Part shown: piece after piece, positions 30,936-50,205 of the stretch | Layout of the letters: each line of letters starts with the position of its first letter | How positions within the stretch are numbered: position 1 is the first letter of the stretch | From: Salvator merianae | Taxonomy: Eukaryota; Chordata; Lepidosauria; Squamata; Teiidae | Reading direction: 5' to 3' | DNA: 64,000 nucleotides | NCBI GenBank assembly: GCA_003586115.2 | Contig: QVOM02000116.1 | Coordinates: 30,171,062-30,235,061 of the forward strand | Translations under genes and position numbers: made by a program | The notes under the pieces: model-generated | Database searches by the model: none | The model's input: the letters and a program-made list of their open reading frames with translations, nothing else | What the model was told of the DNA's origin: nothing

Positions 30936-33259
30936 TGCCCCAGGTTGTTGACCTGCCGTTTGGCAGGGGTAGTTAAAGGAAATAGTGAAATGCAAACAAA
31001 CTTTCACATTTTCCTCTTGCTGTCTTGAGCCATTCATTGTCACAGAAGCCTACTAGTTTACTTTCTTACTGTTATGAGCCAACAGAATCAGGCTTGGCTT
31101 GCTGTAGTTGTATACTGGCTTTGCTTTAAAAGTTGATAGGTCAAGGTACAGAAATTGTTGTGACAATAGTTCTAGTAGAACCAAGCAGGAAAAACAGAAA
31201 ATTCTTTTTTTAATGGCCAATAGAAGATTCACTCATCAATTATGTTACTTTTGATCTTCCTTTGACTTCTACAAATTTCTTCATCTTCGCCCCTCATCTC
31301 ACAAAACACACAGAGATATCATCTGGATTCCTAATCTATTTCTGTTTGGCTCTTACACTACTCACAATGCAGTCTTTCAATTTCTTCCAGTTCTTCAAGA
31401 CAGAAGACAACTGAGTCTGGATATGTATTTCAGGCAGTTTAGGATGGCAAGGAAACTGAACTACTTGTGGAATTATGCCAAGATGAAGTGTTAACACACC
31501 TCTTAACCCAGGCATTGGGTTGTTAGTTTCTTTTCTACCACTCTGGTCCTGTACTTTTTGTTTAAGGGGAAAAAATGATCGTACTGTTTGTAGTCAACTG
31601 CCACATTTTGAGGGGAATAGTTACACCTTTTTTATTCTGTTCAATAAGGCAAAGTAGGTTTTGAAATAATGGGCATTCTCAAATTCTATATTTCTCTTTT
31701 TTTAATTATGCAACTTGCTGACTGAGATTTTCTTAAACCTTTTTAAATAGTAACTGTAGCAGGCAAAGATGGGTCAGATACCAACATCTGAAATTTTGAA
31801 TTCTGCAAAAGTTGGCCAAACTCAGAATTGGCTGTATCTAGACAACCTCTAAAACCTGGGAATATCTCAGCACCATATTAGGATGTTATGCGGGAAAAAA
31901 GAACTCCAAGCCCATTTTTATGCATAGCAATATCGCTTACCATGTCTGGTGCTTGCTTCTGAGTTTTTTCCTGATGAAAATACTCACTGCAGAGGTGCTG
32001 GGGTGAAACCCAAATAAAAATACTCATTGTGTAATTCCTGGCATTTCACCATCAGAAGCATCCTGGGAGAGAGTGCCAGAACTGTACGGGCCCAGGCTTG
32101 CTCCAGGATATCGCCCTCCTGTCTGGCAGGGACAGTGAGAGACAACTAAGGGATCTAAACAAAATCCCATATTTTTCTCTCATTGTCTGGATTAGAAGCA
32201 ATCTCAGATCAGATTTTGGGTGTGTAGATTCCCACACTGCATAACTAAAATGTTTGAATGCCACCTAGAGGTCAGAGCTAACACAGAAGCCTAGATAAAA
32301 TGCAGAAGCAAAAATGCAGTATCATCTCCATATAATTTTTCATTAACATTTTTATTAATTTTATGATATTCTTTTAATGTTACAGAAGCCTCTTTATGCA
32401 TTTGCAAATAGTTCTAATGCAAACAGTAAGGGGAACAATGGGTACTTTTGCTTGTCTCTATTGGAAAGAATGGCAAGTTTTTACTATTAATTCTAGTACA
32501 TGTGGCTATTATGTTGGATAGTGAAGAAGAAAAGTCTTCAAATTCCATTTTGCTTTGTTCTTAAAATAAGAAAGTTCACTTTAATTATAAAATGTCTTTA
32601 TTGTAGCCAGAGATAACATATTCAGAGGATTTTTTGTTTTACTTAAAAAATTACGGTGACGTTGAAGAGTTCATCCCTCTAGCAAATGTAAACAGATTTG
32701 AAATTCTGAATTTCGGAAATTCGGAAAGTGTAATAGCAGTCAGTCTTTCTGTTAATCTGTTAGAGAATATTTTGGAGTCTTGATTTATTACTGAAATTAA
32801 TCTATATCAAGGTATGACACTATAGTCTTCCAGATGTTGCTGGACTAAAATGCTCGAGTCCCAACCAGTCTGACTGATAGCAAGGAATGATTATAGTTAT
32901 TCATCATTATCTGTGGAGCCTTAGTTTGGCTACCAGTGCATCCCTGTGCACATAAGGAGATATGATTTTCTCTAATTTTTTGAAATTGGTTCTCCCCTTT
33001 TATTAAATGTCATGCTCAGTCTTGGGCAACACATTATGAATTTTTTTCCTAAAAGATACAACCATATTTTCTTACTTTATTCCTGCTAAGATTTTGTTTA
33101 ATTACTTCAGATACTATTGGTGCACTAAGTGCATCAATGTTCTTGTGCAAGTTCCCAGGTACATGTATGTACATTGTATATGTACGTACATTGGCTGCCT
33201 CCAGATGGTGAAACAAAAATGTGGGATCTTGTTTGGATCCTGCAGTTAACTCTCGCCAT

Positions 33260-33620
33260 CCATGCTAGAAGGCAGGGCAACATCGTAGTGCAAATGTGGG
33301 CATTTACCTGTCTGGATGCTTGCTCCCCTGCTGGTGAGGCCTCTATTTCCAGGTACTTTGATGATGCAAAATATCTGGAAGAGCACAGTCACGTATGCAC
33401 GATTGCCAGTTTCTTGAGGGACACTTTCTTCAAGGCCCATGGCGAATGCAAGGGTCCAGACAGGTAAGTCATTCCACTATTCAGGGAAAACCTGCAGTAA
33501 GCATTGATTTTTCCCAAATAGCGATAAGGCAGGATTCCATCCCTTTTTCCGGGGCTATGTTGGAATTGCCATGGATACATGTGGCAATCCCATAATCGCA
33601 CCAGGATAATCTCATTTTTT
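33260..33620 (-). repeat. Unnamed interspersed repeat, copy B (inverted relative to copy A)
   Basis: Its reverse complement carries GGGATTGCCACATGTATCC, CGCTATTTGGGAAAAATC, GGTTTTCCCTGAATAGTGG and AATGACTTACCTGTCTGG. These match copy A in order and spacing, with substantial divergence. Confidence 0.6.
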
Positions 33621-34394
33621 CAGCTCTGTCTGGAGGGGGCCTTCGTTATCATTCCTTTTATTGTCTTAGTTGTAAGCAGGGTCACAGCTTAGGAGAAAAT
33701 GGGTCACTGGCAATAAAGCAAGATGGGTGCATCTTAAACCATGCAGGGTTCAGCACAAGTTTCAGCAGGCAGCTAGAAAACCTCTTCCTTGTGATTTCTG
33801 GCTCCCAACAAAAAAGTTGGTTTCCTCAGTCATAGGTATGCCCATGTTTACCAGATTTATGTATATTTGTAAATAATTCTTGAAAACATTCACAGTACTA
33901 CTTTTTCCTGTTACATGTTTCTATTTCCCAGGGGTACTTTTTTCTTGATAAACTAAGGGACAATCAAATGAAAAATCATTTATTATAGATTTTGAATTTT
34001 TGTCCCTAGATTCATACAAGTTTCAACATACTTACGCCTGCAGATAGCAGGTCTCTATTTTGGGATATAATCTGAAATAAGGACCAGCACAGAAAGGGCC
34101 TTAAATCTTCCAAGCATTTTGCTTATCTCCAATGTTTGTAGCTCAAATCTCCCTATCTTTACAAAAAGCATGCACTTTTATCCTCAGGCACTCTTCCCCT
34201 CGTCTCAGAGCTGTACTGACGTAAAATGAACATGATGGTGGTTGCTATTAAGGTTTTCAGTGCAGAAACCAGAATGTGCATTCTCAGTACGAAATGCAAG
34301 TTCATGTTCCTCAGTAACACTCTTTTCCCCTATGTTTTTGAACCAATATGTGCAACAGAAACCTGTATATGCTGCATATTTCCTCTTGCTGAAG

Positions 34395-34572
34395 ACAGGC
34401 AGGATATCTGTAAAACCATTTGCGGGGAGTCAAGAGCAGGTGAAGCTTTTGCCTTTTATTCTGCTTGAGAATGCCTAGGAGGAATTGGTGGGCCACTGTG
34501 TGAAGCAGAATGCTGGACTAGATGGGATCTGGCCTGATCCAGCAAGACACCTTTTATGTTCTTATGAATATT
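34395..34572 (+). mobile_element. CR1-like LINE 3'-end fragment
   Basis: It contains GAAGACAGGCAGGATATCTG, TTGCGGGGAGTCAAGAGCAG, CACTGTGTGAAGCAGAATGC and GGCCTGATCCAGCAAG, and ends in TTATGTTCTTATG. It is the best preserved of the four copies of this family seen here. Confidence 0.75.
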
Positions 34573-37500
34573 TGCATTTATACAGAAAAGATCACTGCCC
34601 AAATTCTATTTATTGCATTGACTATAATTTTTAATTTTTTAAAATCCAAAAATGGCAGTAAGAATTAGAAACAAATAACTTTTTTTATTACACCTGGGAA
34701 AGCTATTGATTTTTTTTTTTTTTTTTTGCTAAAGGCTGCATTTGAGGTTTGGAGGCCCTAACTAAGGACATATGCAAGACTGATTTGAGTAAAAATAACT
34801 TCTGGACTCATATGTCTTCTACATGCACCATATTTGCTAAGCACATAGAACATATATGCCCCAAATACACACAATACACAATATTCACTTTCCACATGCT
34901 CATTACATTCATTGCATTCAGTCCTATATCGGAGTCCTTTCTGTGCAGATGGGTAAATAAATATATCTCTATATCTACTTTCACAACATTGATTGTATTA
35001 TATAAAATGTACTCTGAACTCCTATATAACTACTTCATAAACATTTATTTTAATTTTGCCTGTTACAGTACAGTATTTGTACAAGAATGCGAACAACTAA
35101 AATGTTGTACCCATTTCTGGGTCTTCACTGCCACAGCCAAGCAGGTAATAAATTTAGAATAAATTAGATCCAGATAGTTATTAGTAACAAGTAACACAAA
35201 TTAGAACCACAGGGGAAAAATATAATTATTTGCTATATTTTAAACACAGAAAAATAGGGAAATGCTTTACAACTATAGAATACAAAGGCTCCAGTGGAAT
35301 CATTTTAAAGATTTTTTTTTTTACTGCATAGAAATAATTTATTAATGGCACATTTAAATCGTAACTCGAGCATCAAGGTGCAATCTCAGGAAAAAATTGT
35401 AAAGACAAATATTTGAAGCTTCTATGGAATACACAGATCAAAAAATATAGAGTAACGATTCCTATTTAAGCTCTTAGTTATATGGCTTATATTTCAATCA
35501 AAAATTTACTGAATTTTTAAATATAGCACTGAAAACATTAGGAAAGATGGCATGATTCATTAATAGTGGCCTTGTGGCTTGCTATGCTAAGAATATGTGA
35601 TGTGCATGTATGTCCCAGCTTCCTGTTACAGAATATTAAACTGTCAAGGTATAGTTTCATATCTGACTATAAACATGTTCATTAAGCCACTGGGTATAGT
35701 TATAAATGGAATCACAGCTTCCTGGTTGTAATTTAAAGAGGAATAATGGTTTAGCAGATCTTGAGAACTTCCACGGCAGCATTGTTTTCCAAGTGTGGTG
35801 CTATCCACACACCAATGGTATATGAGATTGTAGATAGCACACAATTTTTTAGTTTAAAAAAGTAAATTTAAGTGGTAAGAAATAGAAAGGAACATACTAG
35901 ATATGGCAAAGATCTTGTCACTGGAGAACTAGCCATACATGGCAGATGAGTCACTTAGGTTTTTTGATGGAACACTTCTGCACATACAATCCACATGATG
36001 CAAGTCCGCAGTGTTGGTCGAGCCCTCCAGAAGCCAAAAACACTTTTCATGGTGGGTAACCATGTTCTTTCAGTTCATTAATCAGGAATGGACTTTGAAT
36101 TGAGGACTACAAGATGGAGAAGAGGAAACAGGGCGTGATTTTCACTAGCTCAACTGAGTGTTATGCACCAGATCACGGTTTAGTCATCAGTAAATGAGGC
36201 TCTTAATCACATCCTTTCCTCTTCTTCCAGTCTCATACTACCAATCCTGATTTGCATGGCAACATGCAGTGAAGTTGTTTAAAAATGCTTTGTGAAAATC
36301 ATTTCACAAATGACAAAGCCCAACACACAGCATAAATATTTCAGTCTTGCTCTTCACTGATTTCATTCAAAAATACTGTTATATCAATATAACTACCAAA
36401 ATAAAACAATCTTTTTCTGCTTTTATATAAAACTATTTGAAAAAAATAATCAAGATATTTTTGCAACCAAGTTTTCACATTATTTAAAGCAACTTTCAAA
36501 GACCATATACCCAAGATTAACCCCAAATTATATCCAGGCATTAAACACAAAGGAAATGAATAGGAAACCCCTATTTATAACCTGAATATCTGAAGATAGC
36601 TCCTAGACTCTGGATACTCATTAGTCTGATCTAGGAATGGGTTTTTTTGCACTACCATGGTCTATATTCCTTGGCTTACCTTCAAAGTTTTTCCAGGTGA
36701 TAGTCCAGACACCTGTCAAAATCAATCCAGCTTTCCCTCATGGGATGAAAGGTAGGAAGAAGGAAGGCAAAGAGAAAAGAAGTGTCCACTCAAAACACAT
36801 TGTGTTGACACTTGGAATAGGATCTGGGAAATGCTGGTTGAACTTCTCACTCAGCTATCAATCTACACTTGATGGCCCAAGGTTGCTATGAAGTTAAAAT
36901 GGAGGAAACAGAAGAAAATTGTATCTCTTGCCTTGACCTCCTTGGATAAAAGTCACTATATAAAAATAAATATAATGTATAATGTATATAAGTAAAAAGA
37001 AAATGAAGTTGTGCCCTTTCTAGTTTGATGAAAGTCCATTACTTAGTTACAAAAATTGGGTTTTTAAATTCTAGTTAAAAAACTTCTCTGACAAGTAACT
37101 GCAAACTAACTGGAGGCTCTTATAGAATTTAATTGACTTAAGTACCAACTGTAACATGGGAAGAGAGGAAGGATAAGGCAGTGTCTGGACCTTCACTCAG
37201 TTTCTACCATGGATCAAAATGCAGTTTGAAATCAAAGATGTAACATGCTCTGAGAACCAGACACAACTGAACACACAACATTGTCTAGGGTGTGTGGGCA
37301 CAAAATGGTAGCACTTGCATTGGTCCTGATGCTGCTAGTAACATAGGACAATGGCACTAGAAATACCAATGCAGAGTGTGCAGTACTTGAAGAAGGGATA
37401 TTAACTATTCCTTCTCTAGCCACATTTCTAATTGTCTGCCTTGGTTGCTGTTAGCGCTAGAAAAAAATGTACTGATGCCCATGGAAGACATCTTTTTGAG

Positions 37501-38710
37501 GCTAATAGCAGAGACTGGGTGAGCTTTTCTTTAAAAACGGGCTAGGGAAAAAAAATATGAAACCACCTTATTCCTTATGATGTAATCTTGATGAAAATTC
37601 TCCTGTACCTGCTATTAAATTAAAAAACAACTCCAGGATATGTTTTAATCACGTTTGGTAACCTGTCTAGCTTAGCCCTCAGCATTTTATCATCATTTAC
37701 TTGAATCTAGCTGGATTCTGATTTAAACACAAATCATATATCAGAAAAGCATAAGGATTTGCTTCACATTCTGTGTTTTTGGTGCTCTACATAGAAAAGT
37801 CAACATGAGAAGGTGCTGTGATTTTTAGTAACTTTAAATGACAATAGAAAGAACAAAAATGACTGTTGAAACATTTTGAATTTATCACAGCAGTAATCAA
37901 AATCCTTGAAACCTTTCAAAGCATCAGAGAAGAATTTCTTAAATAAGGAACCATAAATTGTTAATGAAATGCTTAAACTGTTAAAAAATATTTCCATTTC
38001 ACTTTGGCACATTCACTGCAGAAATGAATTTTGTTGTTATAGACATAGGATATCATTTATTCAATGTAAAACCCATGTAAAGACACTAAAAAGTAATCCA
38101 GAGAAAAAATTGAAATTGCTAATGAACTCTCAATATATATATCATAAAAATAATTAGTTTCCCATTATATTGTTGTATGAGAAGATAAGAATTTCCCAAA
38201 CAGTGATAAAAAGACTTCACACTACCAACAAATGAATGCAAACAAACATTTTGTCTGCTGTGAGCAAAGGGAAACCACTTGCAGGGTTTTTATCCATAGA
38301 TGTGGATGTGCATTCTTCTTTGCATAAAGGACAGAAGAGTTGCAGAATCTCAGTCAGATCTTATTCAAATTGACTGCAAAGTTTGCATAAACTGCGCCTG
38401 CTATTTCCATTAGTGAAAATTGTGTCCAGTGTCCACAATCTATCACAAGCAGTTTGAACAAATTTGTAGAATTTAGATCCCACCCTTTACCAAAAGGTCC
38501 CAATCAGTTATTCCAACCTGGTTTACACAAACTATGCATGTTGATGAAAGTGAAGCAATATGGGGCAGCACTGTGCAAAGCTACAAACATTAATCCGTAT
38601 CAATGAATCTACAGCAATGAATCACTGATAACTACACATCTTTAGTAGCATCCAGTAATAACTTGAGTATATGCAACATTTAATTCATGTTTGCACAAAT
38701 ATCTAAAGGA

Positions 38711-38995
38711 ATGCCTTCTTCCATATCAACCTGCTTGTGCCTTATGATCTGTAGGGGAGGCTCTCCTGGTTGTACCACCACCCTCAGTAACAAAAGGGAT
38801 GGGCACCCGGGATAGGGCCTTCTCAGTGATGGTTTCCAGTCTATGAAATAGTCTCTCCCTGAGATACATCATACACCTTCACTTTGTATGTTTAGAAAAG
38901 GAGTGAAAACCCTCTTTGCCTGGCCTTTGGCCTTGAATGACTTTATTTGACTCTGAGCTAAATGGCCCCTTCCAACTACATGATTCTCTCTGGGC
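38711..38995 (+). mobile_element. L2-like LINE 3' coding end
   Basis: The plus strand reads LPYQPACALRS-like, then a proline-rich stretch and a DRAFSV block followed by NSLSL. This is the C-terminal part of an L2-type ORF2, with frame breaks. It is colinear with the copies at 46.56-46.97 and, reversed, 48.6-49.0 kb. Confidence 0.6.
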
Positions 38996-39674
38996 CACCT
39001 ACATTCTTTTTTAATAAATTGCACAAAAATATTGATGGATAAAAACTCTTTTACGCAACATGCAACACCAGGGTTGTCAGACTAAAATATCGGGGGAGGG
39101 AACCCTTTCAAATCTCCTGATATGACAACTAACTAGGCAGCAAGAACTTCCCTATTCCTGCCATATAACTCCATCTGGATTGGTTTCAGTTGTAGGGAAC
39201 CCTGGCAAAAGAATCCTGTGTTAGTCCTCATCTGTTAATGAGCTCTGTTAGACTTGTTGCTTGCAGTCACAATGCTGCTCAAGTTTCACCTGAAACAAGA
39301 AAACTAGTTTTCTACTGAGTCCCATCACCTTGGTCTAGTGAAATTAAAGAGAGGCTTCCAGTCAGAGCATCATGACACTCTAGCTCACCTTGCATCTGTG
39401 GCCCACTGTCAGGCTTAGGATAGCAGGGTAGGCAAGATAGAAATGATTTGAAGACATTTTCTCTACCTAGAAAACAAATCTTCAGAATACAGCAAATATG
39501 TGTTCAAAGCATTTATGACACTCTTAAAGGTGTAATCAAATTACTGATTCCCTGACAGTTGATGCAACCATATATCATTTACTGTCCTAGAAAAATGCTT
39601 AAGTTTGCAGAAAAGCTTATAGGAACTATATAACTCAGAAAGGCAATGCTGACAAGAACAGTGTTACCATATAA

Positions 39675-45025
<5,351 letters not shown>

Positions 45026-46559
45026 ATTTCAGAAGGCTGAAATTAGACGTTGGTTTTCTAAAGAAAATAAAGAGAAAAATACAAATGGTTAACAATTTCT
45101 TTATTAACATACTATACATTTCAGAGAGATTTTAAAATAAGTATTTATCCATTTTTCTGTTGACCTCACAGTTTGGTGCTTGGGCTAGTTGAAACAAAAC
45201 AACAACAAAAATCCAACAACCCCCAACATTCTGTACTGTGGTTTGGATTTTAAGGTGAAAATGGACTTCTGTTTACAGAATGCATTTTTTTTCAACTTCT
45301 CATTCTACTTCTCTTCCCATCCCTTAGCATGAGAAGAAAGGCTCTTGTATCAGTAGAAGATATCGTCCATCCCTGCCCTATGTGGAAAAAAAATAATAAA
45401 TAGCAACAGAATTCCATAAAGGAAACATAAATACGTGCTGAAGTGTCACTCACCTCAGCAATTTCTCTGAATCTCTTTTCTAGTACAGTTCACGATATTC
45501 CTTTCAAAATAACTATCTTCATAATTTCTTTTTCTGTAAAATAAGAATACTCTTGTGAGTAATGGCAGCATTGTAACTTATAAAAAATCAGTGTCTGCAA
45601 ATAATTTTACAATAGCCTGGCAGGACTTATTTCCTCAGAAGAATGCTTAATGCTTTGCAAGATGACACCTTGACCTTAACCACTTTGACTTAGATGTAAA
45701 GGCCTTTGTTAAAAGGAAACAGTCCACACTTAGGACTGTAACAATGTGTCATTTGGGCCATGGTCACACCATAAGAAATTAGTGTGTTTTAGGGCACCAG
45801 GGAGACTTAAAGCTGTTTTGGCCAGATCACATCCATTTAAAGTTAATGCTTACCAAGGCCATCTTTGTTGGTATGTACCTTTCCAACTCCATAGCCTCAG
45901 TCTGGTGAGAGGATTGTGATGAGAGAGAAGTGCCATTGTGCAGGCACTAAAAACAATAAGGAGCCCAGGAAGATGGTTATGTTTGGCACTGGGGGGTTTT
46001 CTAAGCATTATTACAGCTGCTTTTACATCTCCTCCTCCTGCTTCCCACATTCACACACCCGATCCTCTCTTCGGTGGCTGTGTGTTCAATGCTGCCCCCA
46101 ACCCACCCCTTCCCTATGCCTGTCATATCTTCAGGGGCATGATTCCTCCCTCCCCCTTCCAGGCTCAAGTGGCAATTGGCTAGACAAGAAAATACAGGAA
46201 CCACTCCCATAGTCCCCTGGAGTGATCACATCCTGAAAAAAAAGAACCAGGCTAAGAAACAGAAATGAATTCAGTGCTGGGATAACTGGAAAACAGGAAA
46301 TTACTGAAAGGGAGGGCATAGCTCAGATATAAATCAGAATGGCCTTTTTCAGTATAATCCCTCATGACCACAGACTCCCTGAAGAGTCTTATTTAACAGG
46401 TGTGACTGCAACCTTGGATGCACAAGAAAATTTGTTGACATTATTTGCTGCTGGTCTTCCTAGGTTAAGGAACAGATAAATAATGTTCAAAACTGCAACA
46501 GTAACACCATTTATGCTTCTAATTTTATTTAGTCAGTTGACTAATCTCAGTTGATCAAT

Positions 46560-46972
46560 GGCTTCCAGAAACCTGTGCTCTGCAGCCAAGGGATTACTGG
46601 CTGTTCCACCAACGCGTACAGCTACCTCAAGGCTGGGAGTCTTCCAAGACCTGGCCCCACATTTGTGGAACAGTCTTCCTCTGGACCTTTGGCTGGAGGA
46701 GGATCTCCTCCGCTTTCGGAAGGGGTTGAAGACTTTTCTTTTTGATTCACCAGAGTGAATCATTTAGATGTGTAGCTGTGGAGGTGTGAAGCATCTGGTG
46801 AGGAATGGGGTGTTGATTTTATATATAGCGTTCAATTTCTATATATATATATATAATATAAATATCTTGTTTGGTTTTTTTGCCTTTCAATTGTGTATGT
46901 TTCTTGTTCCGCCCTTTGATGAAAGTGGTGTTATAAATAAATGTTATTATTATTATTATTATTATTATTAGG
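46560..46972 (+). mobile_element. L2-like LINE 3' end with TTA microsatellite tail
   Basis: The plus strand reads FQDLAPHLWNSLPLDLW and then LRRFRKGLKTFLFD, the C-terminus of L2-type ORF2. A 3' UTR follows with CCGCCCTTTGATG and GTTATAAATAAATG, then a pure (TTA)n run from 46,944. The coding end is almost in one frame, so this copy is less decayed than the others. Confidence 0.75.
46839..46856. repeat. (AT)n microsatellite
   Basis: A short AT-dinucleotide run within the LINE 3' UTR. A second (AT)n run is at about 47,183-47,205. Confidence 0.85.
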
Positions 46973-48584
46973 GGTTTACCCTACAGATCCTTACATGACT
47001 ATGTTTTCTGGGCCACTGATTTATATCCTCACTAGAAAAAGGTATGAAATTCACATTGGCCTAACCTTTCAAAGCCTAGAGTAGGTGAGGTTAGAAATGT
47101 ACTCTAAACATTGTAACCTTAAATAATTCTCATATTCCATTCCATGTCTTCCATAGAGAATGTATGTGTGTTAGATAGTAGCATATATATATATATATAT
47201 ATATAAATTCTTTAAAATAAATCAACGAGGAGGTAAAAGAAATTGAATGCTAAAGTCAACAATATCTTGGGCTTTAATTATTTGTTTGAATTTTGTGAGT
47301 CTCTCTCTGAAGTCTTGATTTAGTATGTTTTAAACAAAAAGTAAAAGAAAACAAAGAAGCTAATCATCCAATCTCAAATTGTTAAAAAAAGTCAATGTAA
47401 TGTGTCATTAGGATATTTCCCAGTATTTTTGTGTTTTAGAAAACCGAAGGATATGATTCACTCTTATATGTGAGCTCCAGATCAAGCAAGCGGTGGCCAA
47501 CAACCATTTTGGTCAAAACAAATAGATGAAACAATATTTCTATCTGGGAAGTGTGACTCACTCAAGCAAATGATGAAATTGCAAAAAACATGAGATGCAA
47601 ATCTCAAGGTACATTGCAAAACATCCCAGCTATCCTTTCATGGAAAACTAGCTGATTTTACAATGAAAGCATGCAATTAAACTGAATTATAGACTTAATT
47701 TTCGTTTTTTTCTGAATCAGTAACCAAGATACTTAACACAGTTTTTATTTGCTTTCATTCCTCTGTGTACGTGTATACTACTACATTGTAAAATTCAAAT
47801 ATTTTCCATAGGGTCTATATCCTCATTCTAAACACTATCAGGCCAACATTTACAAACATTAGGTACTAAATCTTTTTGCCCTAACATTGTAACAAAGGCC
47901 TCTTTTTTAGAAGTTTCCTTTTAAAAGCCAACATCTTAACCTTTTTTGTGCCAAGTTTCCTGCCTGTAATTTTGCTGTATCATCACAGTGGATGATGATA
48001 TATTGTCTCAATATCTGACAAGGTATTTTCAGAGTTCAATAAATGGGAAGTTACAGAAATATTTTCAAAGAGCGCTAAGCTTGATTTAACTCCAATAGGA
48101 AAAAATGTCCAAATAAAGACCAAAATCTAAGATGTAAGGGTCTTCAGTGGTTTTCAAATGCTTTGGCATGATGTTTCCCCTACTTTACGACTGTCATCAA
48201 AAACATATCCACCCACATTCTTTACTGAAATATAATTAACCTTTGGCACATATTTTATTTGTCTGCCTATGTTTATTGTAACATAATTCATATACTTTGT
48301 AATATACTTTTTAGGTACTTGATACAGCATTTCATGGGTAAAATACAAAAATATTCCATTAAGTATACCCTTGCTATCTGGACTCTCATTTGTAAGGTTT
48401 GCATCCATTATTACCTCATTTCGTTCACTTATAAGGACTGCGATCTGGAAAAAGGGATCCTCTTTCCTCTTTTCAGAGACTCAGTATCTACACTATAGCA
48501 ACTGATTTTTTTTGGTTTGGATAGCAGAATGTAGACGTATCTTTTCCTTTAAAGATTGTTATTAATCATTGTTCATTCCATTTT

Positions 48585-49400
48585 ATTTACCTGAGGATTT
48601 ATATCCCACCATTCACCCAGGGTGGGTCTCAACAATACAAATATAAAAACAACAAACAATCTATAACATATTTAAAATATAACCTTCCTTCCTCCCTGGC
48701 AGGACAACACTCAGAAGAAGTTCAGCATCAAAGGTCTGGGTGAAGAACAATGTTTTAACAAGACTCTGAAAACCATATAATGCACTGTAGATGCCTGGCA
48801 TACCTCCAGAGCTTGGGGGCTGCCACAGAAAAGACCCTCCCATGTCTGATGATAATGGAATTACAAGAAGTGACTCCCCTTCTGATCTTAGTGGCCACGC
48901 ACATCTATATGGGAGAAGGTACTCCAGATATTTGGTGTCCAAGCCATTTAGGGGTTTACATGTCAATATCAACACCTTGAATTGGGCTTGGTAGCAAATA
49001 GGTAACTGGTGCAGATCTTTCAAGACCAGTATGATGTCCATCCAGCCAGAAACTCCTGCTAGCAGTCAGGTATTGCATTTTGCCTTAGTTCCAGCTTCCA
49101 GACCATTTTCAAGAGTAGCCCAATGCAGAGCACATTGCCCTAGTCTAGTCTGGAGGTTACCAGAGCATGGGTCACCATAGCCAGGTTATCCCTATGCAGG
49201 AAAGGCCAAAGCTGGTAAACCAGTCAGAGATGGAGTTAAGCACTCCTGGCTACCGCTGCCACATGAACTTTAAGCAGCAGCAAAGAATCCAGAAGCACCC
49301 CCCTCGCCCAGATTACACAACCTTTCTTTCTGGGGTAAAATGACCTTCCTGGACTCGAGACCCTGTGACAATGAGGACCTCCGAATCACACAACATTTTC
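48585..49400 (-). mobile_element. L2-like LINE 3' part, minus orientation
   Basis: On the minus strand at about 49,041-48,750 the frame reads ILVLKDLHQLPICYQAQFKV, then LNGLDTKYLEYLLPY, ALRS-like and SFLWQPP. This is the reverse-transcriptase C-terminal region of the same family as the plus copy at 19-20.5 kb. A 3' UTR with an inverted CCCACC/GGATTTATATCCC motif lies at 48,590-48,640. Decayed upstream ORF sequence continues to at least 49.4 kb. Confidence 0.7.
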
Positions 49401-49984
49401 CTTATGGTATCAGGCATTGACTGTGATTCTTTTTGTTTCCTTTATCCAAATTTTCACTATTAGATTTGTTTCCTTTGGCTAATTAGGTATGGGTAAGGGA
49501 AGGGATTAGAATTTTCCCCACATGATCTCATTTTCCTTGAAGTCCCTGCATCCACACACCTGTCTGTGATTTGTTTCCTAATTACAATGAGCTGAACAAA
49601 CTGCCATTATAGCATTAAGTGGCTATGGTTCAGCAGTGGCCATTGGCCTGGGAGACCAAGTAGTTTTTTTGGGGGGGGGAGAGCAAGACTGTGATTGGAA
49701 CCCCTTCCTCATTGACCTAATCCCCAGATTGTTGCTGCCTATTTTTCTGCAGATGTGGCTGATATCCCATCAACCTCAGGCAGCCTAATCAATGGTCAGG
49801 GATGAATGGAGCTGTAGTGTTATTCAGAAACATCAGCAGGAAATAAAGGCTTCCATTCTCAAACAGTAGCTTCAAATCCTGAAGCATCAAGAAGTTGTGA
49901 AATGCATCAGGGGGACTGTGAGTGCTAGGAGGTCTCTGTTCCCTGAGGTGTTAAGAGATCTCTGTACACTAAGCATGAAACCCA

Positions 49985-50205
49985 CAGTGATTTGGTGGCT
50001 AGACTGCTGGACTAAGACTTGGAAGACCAAGATTAAAATTCCTAGTCATTTGTGTAAGCTCATCTGAGGAATCTGGACCACTCACTGCCTCTAAGCCAAA
50101 TCTACCCTATAGAGTTGCCAGAATAAAAGAAAGCTGGAGACAAATGCTTACAGATTTGAGTTCTTTAGAAAAAAAGAGATTAAGCAAGTATCATGGTCCC
50201 CCTAG
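49985..50205 (+). mobile_element. tRNA-derived SINE (diverged)
   Basis: The head has an A-box-like TTGGTGGCTAGACTGCTGG and a B-box-like AAGATTAAAATTCCTAG. The body GGACCACTCACTGCCTCTAA then CCCTATAGAGTTGCCAGAAT and AAAAGAAAGCTGGAGA is colinear with the common squamate SINE of this type as I remember it. The tRNA fold itself is lost. Confidence 0.65.

Larger units (their letters stand above)
29620..39674. other. Intergenic region between CFAP69 promoter and STEAP2 coding end
   Basis: About 10 kb with no coding exon I can support. It holds two inverted copies of an unnamed repeat (30.58-30.93 and 33.26-33.62 kb), a CR1-like 3' end (34.4-34.57 kb) and an L2-like 3' part (38.7-39.0 kb). The STEAP2 3' UTR must occupy part of its right end. 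Minus-strand AATAAA candidates exist (for example near 38,056-38,061), but the true poly(A) site cannot be chosen. A 137-codon plus frame at 34,749-35,162 has no homology I recognise. Confidence 0.6.

Noticed and set aside
34749..35162. 137-codon plus-strand open frame between CFAP69 and STEAP2
   Set aside because: It has no domain or family resemblance, a composition typical of AT-rich noncoding DNA, and no supporting promoter. It is one of the longest frames here simply by chance.
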